DNA of 31,072 nucleotides from Collinsella aerofaciens (lineage in GTDB: Bacteria; Actinomycetota; Coriobacteriia; Coriobacteriales; Coriobacteriaceae). Location: contig JAPJOH010000026.1 in assembly GCA_030826265.1 (NCBI GenBank), forward strand, positions 1 through 31,072, written 5' to 3'. This document shows, piece by piece, positions 22,378-29,483 of the stretch. The number at the start of each line of letters is the position of its first letter. The first letter of the stretch is position 1. A program made the position numbers and the translations under genes. A model generated the notes under the pieces. That model saw only the letters and a list, made by a program, of their open reading frames with translations. It searched no databases and was not told the origin of the DNA.

Positions 22378-24165
22378 ATGAGCCAGACCCGTCCCATCGA
22401 CGAGCATTCCATGCACACCCGTACCTGCGGCGAGCTTCGCCGCGAGAACGTGGGCGAAGAGGTCACCCTCACCGGTTGGGTGAGCCGTCGCCGCGACCAC
22501 GGCGGCCTTATTTTCTGCGACCTTCGCGACCGCGAGGGCATCACGCAGCTCACCTTCGACCCCGAGCACTCCGACGGCGACGCCTTTAAGATTGCCGAGA
22601 CCATGCGTCCCGAGTGGCCCATCAAGATCCACGGTGTCGTGCGCTCCCGTGGCGAGGAGACCACCAACGCCAAGCTCGCGACCGGCGAGATCGAGGTCCT
22701 GACCGACCACGCCGAGGTGCTCAACACGTCCGTCACCCCGCCGTTCCAGATCGAGGACGGCATCGAGACCAGCGAGGACACCCGCCTGCGCTATCGCTAT
22801 CTGGACCTCCGTCGTCCCGAGATGATGGCCAACCTCAAGCTGCGCTCCGACTTTACCTTTGCCATTCGCGAGGCGCTGCACAACCGTGAGTTCATGGAGG
22901 TCGAGACGCCCTCCCTGTTTAAGTCCACGCCCGAGGGCGCCCGCGACTTCATCGTTCCCAGCCGTATTCAGCCGGGCAACTTCTACGCCCTGCCGCAGTC
23001 CCCGCAGCTCCTGAAGCAGCTGCTCATGGTCGGTGGCGTCGAGCGCTACTACCAGGTTGCCAAGTGCTTCCGCGACGAGGACCTGCGTGCCGACCGTCAG
23101 CCCGAGTTCACCCAGGTCGATATCGAGATGTCCTTCGTGGACCAGAACGATGTCATGAGCGCGCTCGAAGAGGTTCTTGCCGATGCCTTCGGCCGCATGG
23201 GTGTCGAGATGCCCACGCCGCTGCGTCGCATGGACTACTGGGAGGCCATGGACACCTATGGCTCCGACAAGCCCGATACCCGCTATGGCATGCACCTGGT
23301 CGACCTGACTGACATCTTTGCCAACTCCAAGTTCAAGGTCTTCGCGACCGCCGCAAACGAGGAGGGCTCCGTCGTCAAGGCCATCAACGCCAAGGGCGCC
23401 GGTGCCTGGGCACGTGCCAAGATCGATAAGCTCGCCGGCGTGGCCTCCACGTTTGGCGCCAAGGGCCTGGCCTGGATCGCTTTCCGCGAGGACGGCTCCA
23501 TTAACAGCCCCATCGTCAAGTTCTTCTCGGACGAGGAGATGGCGGCTCTGCGCGAGCGCATGGACGTCGAGCCCGGCGACCTTGTGATGTTCGCCGCCGG
23601 CCCGCGTCTGCTCTCTGACGAGATCCTGGGCGGCATGCGTTCTCATATGGCCAACGCACTCGAGATCAAGCGCGAGGGTCACGACTTCCTGTGGGTCGTC
23701 AACTTCCCGCTGTTCCATTGGGACGAGGACCGCAAGGCCTACGCTGCCGAGCACCAGCCCTTCACCCTGCCGACCGAGACCGACATCGCCAAGATCGAGG
23801 CCGACCCGTTGGCAGCCGGTTCTTGCACCTACGACTTTGTCATGGACGGCTTTGAGGCCGGCGGCGGCGGCATGCGTATCCACAACGCCGAGATGCAGAT
23901 GTCCATGCTCAAGCTCCTGGGCTTTACCGAGGAGCGCGCCGAGTCTCAGTTTGGCTTCCTCATGGAGGCCCTCAAGTTTGGTGCGCCCCCGATGGGCGGT
24001 TTTGCTCTGGGCCTGGATCGCGTGTGCATGCTGCTCACCGGTTCCGACTCCATCCGCGACGTCATGGCGTTCCCCAAGACGGCCAGCGGCTCCGACCTCA
24101 TGTCGGGCGCCCCGAGTGCCGTTTCCGGCGCCCAGCTCAAGGACGTCAGCCTGCGCCTGATGTAG
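22378..24165 (+). CDS. aspS: Aspartyl-tRNA synthetase
   Basis: A 595-residue class IIb synthetase of the bacterial type. The N-terminal OB-fold anticodon domain contains GWVSRRRDHGGLIFCDLRDR (about residues 33-52). The catalytic core has RYRYLDLRRP, the flipping-loop region QSPQLLKQLLM, motif 2 FRDEDLRADRQPEFTQ (about 228-244), the bacterial GAD insertion domain (about 285-410), and motif 3 GFALGLDRVCMLL near the C-terminus. His41 in RRRDHGG occupies the position of His31 in Pseudomonas aeruginosa AspRS, a residue linked to non-discriminating enzymes that also charge tRNA-Asn, whereas E. coli has Leu there. This hints at, but does not prove, relaxed specificity. The ATG follows AAAGGAGG. A strong terminator lies 24 bp after the stop codon. 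Confidence 0.96.
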   Translation: MSQTRPIDEHSMHTRTCGELRRENVGEEVTLTGWVSRRRDHGGLIFCDLRDREGITQLTFDPEHSDGDAFKIAETMRPEWPIKIHGVVRSRGEETTNAKLATGEIEVLTDHAEVLNTSVTPPFQIEDGIETSEDTRLRYRYLDLRRPEMMANLKLRSDFTFAIREALHNREFMEVETPSLFKSTPEGARDFIVPSRIQPGNFYALPQSPQLLKQLLMVGGVERYYQVAKCFRDEDLRADRQPEFTQVDIEMSFVDQNDVMSALEEVLADAFGRMGVEMPTPLRRMDYWEAMDTYGSDKPDTRYGMHLVDLTDIFANSKFKVFATAANEEGSVVKAINAKGAGAWARAKIDKLAGVASTFGAKGLAWIAFREDGSINSPIVKFFSDEEMAALRERMDVEPGDLVMFAAGPRLLSDEILGGMRSHMANALEIKREGHDFLWVVNFPLFHWDEDRKAYAAEHQPFTLPTETDIAKIEADPLAAGSCTYDFVMDGFEAGGGGMRIHNAEMQMSMLKLLGFTEERAESQFGFLMEALKFGAPPMGGFALGLDRVCMLLTGSDSIRDVMAFPKTASGSDLMSGAPSAVSGAQLKDVSLRLM

Positions 24166-24188
24166 GCAAGCGGCTACATATTGCTTGC

Positions 24189-24223
24189 AACGAGGGAAGG
24201 ACGCGTGTCTTCCCTCGTTTTTT
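24189..24223 (+). terminator. Rho-independent terminator of aspS
   Basis: A perfect 11-bp stem (24189-24199 with 24209-24219) with a 9-nt loop is followed by a T-run through 24223. It starts 24 bp after the aspS stop codon. Confidence 0.93.
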
Positions 24224-24263
24224 ATGCGCGGGTGTTGCGAAGATACGGCTGCACAGGCGCTGC

Positions 24264-24463
24264 GGAAACTGCGTCCCGGAATTTACGTCCAGAACGGGAC
24301 GCACTTTCCCAAAGGGGCGTGTTTGGGAAAATGGGGACCGGAATTCGGCATAAATATGGGACACGGTTTCCGGTTGAGCTTTTCAACGGAAACCGTGTCC
24401 CATAATCGACGATCAGAACGGGACAGGCTTTCCGCAACAATTGTCTGGCGGAAAGACTGCCCC
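24264..24463. repeat. 62-bp tandem repeat array with alternating inverted half-sites
   Basis: GGAAA-starting half-sites begin at 24264, 24326, 24388 and 24450, and GGGAC-starting half-sites at 24296, 24358 and 24420: both series have an exact 62-bp period, giving three diverged units and a fourth partial one. Each half-site is complementary to its neighbours. The best pairs are 24356-24372 with 24387-24403 (17 bp, perfect), 24264-24277 with 24296-24309 (13 of 14), and 24420-24435 with 24448-24463 (14 of 16). The array fills the gap between aspS and lacI, in which I see no gene. Confidence 0.85.
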
Positions 24464-24472
24464 AGTTTTTTA
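24420..24472 (+). terminator. Hairpin with T-run at the end of the repeat array
   Basis: The last paired half-sites of the array (24420-24435 with 24448-24463) are followed by AGTTTTTTA, so on the plus strand they look like an intrinsic terminator. It would stop transcripts coming from aspS before they run antisense into lacI; on the lacI side there is no T-run. Confidence 0.5.
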
Positions 24473-25486
24473 TAGCGAGTCTCTCTGGATCAGCTGCATG
24501 TGCATCACGGAGGTGGTGGGCTCGGCACCCTTGATCATGTCGAGCGCAATGTTGGCGGCCATGTGGCCTTCTTCGCGCAGGGGCTGACGGACGGTCGTGA
24601 GCGCGGGGACACAGCGCGCCGCAATCTCGTGATCGTCGAAGCCGACGACAGAAACGTCCGCAGGAACGGATAGGCCTGCCTCGTTGAGCGCGGTGATGAC
24701 GCCAGCCGCGATACGGTCCGATCCGCAGAGCACGCCATCGAAAGCAATCTCGCGCGCGAGGATCTGGTGCATGGCCTGATAGCCGTCTCCGTTGTTCCAG
24801 CCGGTATAGATAACGTTTGCGTCTGGGAGGTCTTCGCCCAAGACGGCACGGTAGCCGCGCAGGCGGTCGACAACAGCGGGGTTGTCTTGCGGTCCCAACA
24901 CGGCGACGATATCTTTGCGCCCGCGTTCCTTCATGGCGAGTGCCGCAAAGTGTCCGCCCTCTTCGTCGTCAGAGTAGACTGTCGAGAACACATCGCGATA
25001 GGGGTGGCCCTCGAGCTGGCCGCACAACACGGTGGGTACGCCCAGCTCGCGCAGCACCTCGAGCAGCTCGCTGCCCTTGTAGGGGGAGACGTCGATCACG
25101 GCGTCGAACGAGCGGCGCTCAAAGTGCTCGCGTGCGCGGTTGCGCTCATGCGTAGAAGACGCCTGCAAGATAACGGGCAGATAGGACGACTCCGACAGTT
25201 CCTCGGTAATGCCGCTCAAAAACTCGCTATAGGTGGGGTCGCTGAAGAGTTCACTTAGGGGCTCGGTCACGAGCACGGCGATGATTTCCGTGCGCCCGAC
25301 AGCGAGCGCTCGGCCACGAGCGTTGGGGACAAAATTGACTTCCTTGGCCGCCGCGCGGACGCGCTTTTTGGTTTCCTCGCTAATGCGGGGCGAATCGTTG
25401 AGAGCGCGCGATGCCGTGGAGCGCGACACGCCGGCAGCTGCGGCAACCTCGGCAAGCGTAGGTGCGGTGCGAACTGGTTGGGTCAT
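24470..25486 (-). CDS. LacI-family transcriptional regulator
   Basis: A 338-residue repressor of the LacI/GalR family. The DNA-binding domain is clear: TLAEVAAAAGVSRSTASRAL (about residues 10-29) followed by the hinge helix region with NARGRALAVGRT. The rest is a periplasmic-binding-protein-like sensor domain with DRIAAGVITALNEAG and the C-terminal VVGFDDHEIAARCVPALTTV typical of the family. It is transcribed divergently from lacZ, and the intergenic region carries three copies of a LacI-type palindrome, so it very probably represses lacZ-ebgC in the absence of a beta-galactoside or its derivative. The inducer is inferred from context. The ATG follows AGGAG by 6 nt; TATAGT at 25553-25548 is a likely -10 box. 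Confidence 0.93.
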   Translation of the reverse strand: MTQPVRTAPTLAEVAAAAGVSRSTASRALNDSPRISEETKKRVRAAAKEVNFVPNARGRALAVGRTEIIAVLVTEPLSELFSDPTYSEFLSGITEELSESSYLPVILQASSTHERNRAREHFERRSFDAVIDVSPYKGSELLEVLRELGVPTVLCGQLEGHPYRDVFSTVYSDDEEGGHFAALAMKERGRKDIVAVLGPQDNPAVVDRLRGYRAVLGEDLPDANVIYTGWNNGDGYQAMHQILAREIAFDGVLCGSDRIAAGVITALNEAGLSVPADVSVVGFDDHEIAARCVPALTTVRQPLREEGHMAANIALDMIKGAEPTTSVMHMQLIQRDSL

Positions 25487-25547
25487 GGCGTCTCCTGGAG
25501 AATGCGGTCGATGTTGTCGCTGATACGGGTTGGTGCGGATACAGCTT

Positions 25548-25590
25548 ACTATAGTGCGCCTGAACAGCGTTCATGGTATCCGGTGACCGG
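25548..25590 (-). promoter_or_regulatory. Possible lacI promoter with a small palindrome upstream
   Basis: Read on the minus strand, TATAGT (25553-25548) is a good -10 box about 60 bp before lacI; no clear -35 match is present. CCGGTGACCGG (25580-25590), a 5+5 palindrome around one base, lies just upstream and resembles half of the operators in front of lacZ, so autoregulation is possible. Confidence 0.4.
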
Positions 25591-25730
25591 TGTCGTTTTG
25601 CAACCAAGCCACAATCGAATACGTCTCGTGTGGGTGAGATATCAGCGGGCGTGGTGGTTGCCTACGAGCTTAAGAACGATGTCTTGCGCTGAGTGTCGAT
25701 ACTCAGGGTGACATAAGTGTCGCGGTTGTA

Positions 25731-25740
25731 CAGCCGGTTG
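25731..25740 (+). promoter_or_regulatory. LacI-type operator 1 (imperfect)
   Basis: CAGCCGGTTG, followed by CAC, differs at one base from the perfect palindrome CAACCGGTTG found in operators 2 and 3. Its centre is 45 bp upstream of operator 2. Confidence 0.65.
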
Positions 25741-25775
25741 CACCGTTAACCCGACCAAATCGACCGTTCAGCGGA

Positions 25776-25785
25776 CAACCGGTTG
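25776..25785 (+). promoter_or_regulatory. LacI-type operator 2
   Basis: The perfect palindrome CAACCGGTTG sits in the context GACAACCGGTTGCAC, identical to operator 3. It overlaps the -35 box of the lacZ promoter. Confidence 0.8.
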
Positions 25786-25812
25786 CACAGTATTTTGCAT
25801 CGCCCGTAAGAT
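25783..25812 (+). promoter_or_regulatory. lacZ-ebgC promoter
   Basis: TTGCAC (25783-25788) and TAAGAT (25807-25812) form -35 and -10 boxes with an 18-bp spacer. The -35 lies within operator 2, and operator 3 starts 6 bp after the -10, across the expected transcription start, as expected for a repressed promoter. Confidence 0.65.
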
Positions 25813-25817
25813 AAGGA

Positions 25818-25827
25818 CAACCGGTTG
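25818..25827 (+). promoter_or_regulatory. LacI-type operator 3
   Basis: The perfect palindrome CAACCGGTTG lies in the context GACAACCGGTTGCAC. Its centre is 42 bp from that of operator 2, about four helical turns. It covers the predicted lacZ transcription start. Confidence 0.8.
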
Positions 25828-25862
25828 CACAAGAATCACTACGATGACGAAGGAGCATCACC

Positions 25863-28800
25863 ATGGACGCCATTAACGATTGGGAAAACCAAGCGCTCAC
25901 CCACAGGAACCGCCTGGCACCCCATGCGTACTTTATGGGTTACGAGACCGCCGACCTCGCTACAACGTACAGCCGCGAGCTGTCGCGCGGGTTTGTCCAG
26001 CTGTCCGGCTCGTGGCAGTTCCGCCTCTTTGAGGGTCCCGCTGCCGTCTCCAACGAGGAACTCTCCACGTACGAGCCCGAGTGGGATCACGTGGAGGTTC
26101 CGCACCTGTGGCAGGTAGACGGCTATGGCAACCTTGCCTACACCGACGAGGGTTTCCCGTTCCCGGTGGATCAGCCGTTCGTTCCCTCTGACGATCCCAC
26201 GGGCGTGTACCAGCGCATCGTCAATCTTCCCGCCGTGCCTGCCGGCGCTCGCGAGATCATTCGCTTTGACGGCATCGAGAGCTATGGCGAGCTGTACGTC
26301 AACGGCAAGTTTATCGGCATGACCAAGGGCTCGCGCCTGTCTGCCGAGTTCGACGTGACCGACGCGCTTGTCGAGGGCGACAACCTGTTTGCGGTCAAGG
26401 TTCTGCAGTACAGCGATGGTAGCTATATCGAGGACCAAGACATGTGGTGGGCATCGGGCATCTTCCGCGATGTGTACCTTATGCAGCGTCCCGCCGCACA
26501 CCTGGTCGACTTTAGGTTCCGCACGCACCGCGAGGGCGATGCCGCTCTGATTACGCTCGATACGGTGGCCGAGGGCGCTTCCCGCGTCGTGTTTACGCTC
26601 AGCGATGGCGAGAACGTGGTGGCTACGGGCGAGTGCGTCGACGGCCATGCCGAGTGCAGCGTGACCGATGCCCACTTCTGGAATCCCGAGGACCCCTTCC
26701 TCTATGACCTTACGTTTGAGGTCTACGACGGTGACGAGGTCAGCGAGTACGTCCCGCATCGCCAGGGCCTTGCCGAGGTGACGGTCGAGGGCAATCATAT
26801 CTACCTCAACGGCACCTACTTTAAGATGCATGGCGTCAACCGCCACGATCACGACGATCACAAGGGCCGCGCCGTGGGCCTCGATCGCATGCGCCGCGAC
26901 CTGGAGCTCATGAAGCAGCACAACATCAACGCGGTGCGCACCTCTCACTATGCCAATGACCCGCGCTTCTACGAGCTGTGTGATGAGTATGGCATCATGC
27001 TGGTCGCCGAGACCGATATGGAGAGCCACGGCTTCGAGAATATCGGCAACATCGCCCTGGTTACCGACGACCCGGCATGGGAGCCGGCCTACGTCGACCG
27101 TATTGAGCGCCTGGTGATGCAGGAGCGCAACCACGCGTGCATCATCATGTGGTCGCTGGGCAACGAGAGCGGCTATGGCTGCAACATCCGCGCGATGTAC
27201 GCCAAGGCTCACGAGCTCGATGGTCGTCCGGTCCACTACGAGGAGGACCGCAACGCCGATACCGTCGACGTCATTTCCACGATGTACTCCCGTGTGTCGC
27301 AGATGAACGACTTTGGTGAGCATCCGTTCCCCAAGCCGCGCATCAACTGCGAGTACGGTCACTCCATGGGCAACGGCCCCGGAGGCCTGTCCGAGTATCA
27401 GGAGGTCTTCGATCGCTGGGATTGCATCCAAGGCCAGTTTATCTGGGAATGGTGCGACCACGGTCTGGCTGCTGTGACCGAGGACGGCATTGCCTACGAT
27501 ATGTATGGCGGCGACAACGGCGATTACCCCAACAACAGCAACTTCTGCATCGATGGCATGGTGTTCCCCTGGCAGCAGCCGAGCCCGGGCCTTACCGAGT
27601 ACGGCCAGGTCATCTGCCCGGTTCGCATGGCTTATGACGCCGAGGCGGGCGAGCTGACTGTCACCAACAAGCGCTGGTTTACCACCCTCGAGGATGTTTG
27701 CCTGTCGGCGGAGACCCTGGTGGACGGCGACGTGGTCTGCCGCAAGACGCTCATGCCCGGTGCGGTTGCCCCCGGTGAGTCCGTCCAGCTTCCGCTGGTG
27801 ATTCACGAGGCCGCGGTAGGCGAGACCCTGCTGACTGTGCGCGCCTACACCATGGCCGCTCACGTCTGGTGCGAGCCGATGTTCCAACTGGGCGCAAACC
27901 AGTTTGCCATCGCAAACCATCCGGCGCCGGCCATTGCGGCTCCCACTCGTCCTGAGCTTACGGTCGAGGAGACCGAGCAGGAGATTCGCATTCACTCCCT
28001 CAACGGCGAGCTGACCTTCAGCAAGGTAAACGGCACCGTGAGCGAGTGGAAGGCATCCGGCCGTGACGTCATGGCCTCTGGTCCCCAGGTTGGTTTTTGG
28101 CATCCGCTCGTCGACAACCACGCCCAGGAGTACGACTCCCTGTGGAAGGACAACTTCATTGATGTAATGCAGACGTCCACCCGCAAGGTTTTTTGGAAGC
28201 AGGACGGCAATGCGGTCGTCGTTACCGTGAGCCAACGTATTGCTCCTCCCGTCCGCGCGTTCGGCATGCGCGTCGAGCTTGTCTACACCGTGCTTCCGAG
28301 CGGTCGCGTCGACCTCAAGGTTTCCGGCGAGCCCTACGGCGACTATTCGGACATTATCCCGCGCATCGGCATCTCCTTTGAGGTTCCCGGTTGCGATCGT
28401 GCCGTCGAGTGGTATGGCCACGGCCCGGGCGAGAACTATCCGGACTCGCTGCGTGCCAACCCGGTCGGTCATTACCGCACTACGGTCGACGACATGTTCA
28501 CGCCCTACGTTATGCCTCAGGACTGTGCCAACCGCGAGGGTACCCGCTGGGTTGCCCTGCGCTCTAGCCACGGTGATGGCGTGCTGGTGACTCGTCCGGC
28601 CGACGCCGCTTCCAACCCGTTCTCGTTCTCGGCATGGCCCTATAGCTGCGAGGCTATTGATAATGCCAAGCACGTCTACGACCTTGTTCCGGGCGACACG
28701 GTCACGGTTAACATCAACGACCAGCTGCTCGGCCTTGGCTCGAACTCTTGGGGTTCCGAGGTGCTCGATTCCTATCGCACCCGTTTTGAGAGCTTCAGCT

Positions 28801-28871
28801 TTGAGGTGTCCCTGCGACCGCTGACGTCTGCCGATTTGGCTCAGGCGCTGGCACCCATTAAGGAGGCATAA
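25863..28871 (+). CDS. Beta-galactosidase, glycoside hydrolase family 2
   Basis: A 1002-residue family GH2 beta-galactosidase of the LacZ/EbgA type, which hydrolyses lactose and other beta-galactosides. Domains in order are the N-terminal jelly-roll (about 50-220), immunoglobulin-like domain (about 220-320), TIM barrel (about 320-620), a second Ig-like domain and the C-terminal Bgal_small_N domain (about 720-1000). Catalytic residues are visible: acid/base Glu435 in SLGNESG and nucleophile Glu497 in NCEYGHSMGNG; NRHDHDD and ETDMESHGF are further family motifs. There is no signal peptide, so it is cytosolic and requires sugar uptake. The ATG follows AAGGAG in the leader. EbgC-like gene follows after 3 bp, as in the E. 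coli ebgA-ebgC pair, so it may be closer to EbgA than to LacZ. Three LacI operators control the promoter. Confidence 0.95.
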   Translation: MDAINDWENQALTHRNRLAPHAYFMGYETADLATTYSRELSRGFVQLSGSWQFRLFEGPAAVSNEELSTYEPEWDHVEVPHLWQVDGYGNLAYTDEGFPFPVDQPFVPSDDPTGVYQRIVNLPAVPAGAREIIRFDGIESYGELYVNGKFIGMTKGSRLSAEFDVTDALVEGDNLFAVKVLQYSDGSYIEDQDMWWASGIFRDVYLMQRPAAHLVDFRFRTHREGDAALITLDTVAEGASRVVFTLSDGENVVATGECVDGHAECSVTDAHFWNPEDPFLYDLTFEVYDGDEVSEYVPHRQGLAEVTVEGNHIYLNGTYFKMHGVNRHDHDDHKGRAVGLDRMRRDLELMKQHNINAVRTSHYANDPRFYELCDEYGIMLVAETDMESHGFENIGNIALVTDDPAWEPAYVDRIERLVMQERNHACIIMWSLGNESGYGCNIRAMYAKAHELDGRPVHYEEDRNADTVDVISTMYSRVSQMNDFGEHPFPKPRINCEYGHSMGNGPGGLSEYQEVFDRWDCIQGQFIWEWCDHGLAAVTEDGIAYDMYGGDNGDYPNNSNFCIDGMVFPWQQPSPGLTEYGQVICPVRMAYDAEAGELTVTNKRWFTTLEDVCLSAETLVDGDVVCRKTLMPGAVAPGESVQLPLVIHEAAVGETLLTVRAYTMAAHVWCEPMFQLGANQFAIANHPAPAIAAPTRPELTVEETEQEIRIHSLNGELTFSKVNGTVSEWKASGRDVMASGPQVGFWHPLVDNHAQEYDSLWKDNFIDVMQTSTRKVFWKQDGNAVVVTVSQRIAPPVRAFGMRVELVYTVLPSGRVDLKVSGEPYGDYSDIIPRIGISFEVPGCDRAVEWYGHGPGENYPDSLRANPVGHYRTTVDDMFTPYVMPQDCANREGTRWVALRSSHGDGVLVTRPADAASNPFSFSAWPYSCEAIDNAKHVYDLVPGDTVTVNINDQLLGLGSNSWGSEVLDSYRTRFESFSFEVSLRPLTSADLAQALAPIKEA

Positions 28872-28874
28872 GCC

Positions 28875-29330
28875 ATGCATGTCTTTAACTCGCGCGCCGA
28901 TTTCGACGCTCAGATGAAGTCCGTCAAGAAGTGGATGCGTACCGGCCAGGCGCTCGACGGCGTTTCTGAACTGCAGCACGATGTGGCGTACTCCATCGGC
29001 GACTCGCTGGTGTACTGGTGGGTCTATGCCCGCGAGGCCGCAACCGCCGACCTGGTCGGTCACCGTCGCTACCATGCCGTGCTCGCTCCGCTCGACGGCG
29101 ACCTGACCGTCGAGGTTGCCCCCAAGGCAGGCCTCACCTGCACCCGCGCTTACAGCGATATCGATGATCGCGAGCGCTTTGAGGGGGCGGGGGAGACCGT
29201 GACGATTCCCGCCGGCGGCGTTGCCGTCGTCGAAATTGACGAGGCCTACCGTGTCGTGGCCGATGCCGCGGATCCCCGCGTCGTGGTACTGCACGTGACG
29301 GTCGAAGGTTATTCCTTCCCCAACAAGTAG
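28875..29330 (+). CDS. ebgC: YhcH/YjgK/YiaL-family protein, EbgC-like beta-galactosidase subunit
   Basis: A 151-residue protein of the YhcH/YjgK/YiaL (DUF386) cupin-like family. In E. coli, EbgC is the small subunit needed for full activity of EbgA, so by position this is most likely the small subunit of the preceding enzyme. Family features are VGHRRYHAVL near the middle, with His residues of the cupin barrel, and GGVAVVEIDEAYRVV in the C-terminal half. The gene starts 3 bp after the lacZ stop codon with AAGGAGG in the lacZ end, so the two are co-translated from one mRNA. Some family members act as sugar anomerases instead, which cannot be excluded here. Confidence 0.85.
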   Translation: MHVFNSRADFDAQMKSVKKWMRTGQALDGVSELQHDVAYSIGDSLVYWWVYAREAATADLVGHRRYHAVLAPLDGDLTVEVAPKAGLTCTRAYSDIDDRERFEGAGETVTIPAGGVAVVEIDEAYRVVADAADPRVVVLHVTVEGYSFPNK

Positions 29331-29363
29331 TATTCGTCCGCCTGGACGTTTGCTTCGCGCCGT

Positions 29364-29407
29364 TAAGGGGGATGGCTTTGTTGACTCCCTTTTCCCCATT
29401 CCCCTTA
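29364..29407. repeat. 12-bp inverted repeat after ebgC
   Basis: Arms 29364-29375 and 29396-29407 match at 11 of 12 positions around a 20-nt loop. It lies 33 bp after the ebgC stop codon and may mark the end of the lacZ-ebgC transcript; the T-run is inside the loop rather than after the stem. Confidence 0.45.
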
Positions 29408-29416
29408 GCAGGTGCG

Positions 29417-29447
29417 CCGTCCGTGTTTGCACTTGCAGCTCGGACGG
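29417..29447. repeat. 7-bp inverted repeat upstream of the APC permease
   Basis: CCGTCCG (29417-29423) pairs with CGGACGG (29441-29447). A possible promoter, TTGCAC (29427-29432) and TTAGAT (29450-29455) with a 17-bp spacer, overlaps this hairpin; the -10 match is poor (3 of 6). Confidence 0.35.
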
Positions 29448-29483
29448 GTTTAGATGACATTTAATAGATGATTGGGAGGGCTT

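Noticed and set aside
24264..24463. Regularly spaced repeat resembling a CRISPR array
   Set aside because: Units are 62 bp, diverged, with half-sites in alternating orientation and only about 3.3 copies; there are no identical direct repeats with unique spacers and no cas genes.
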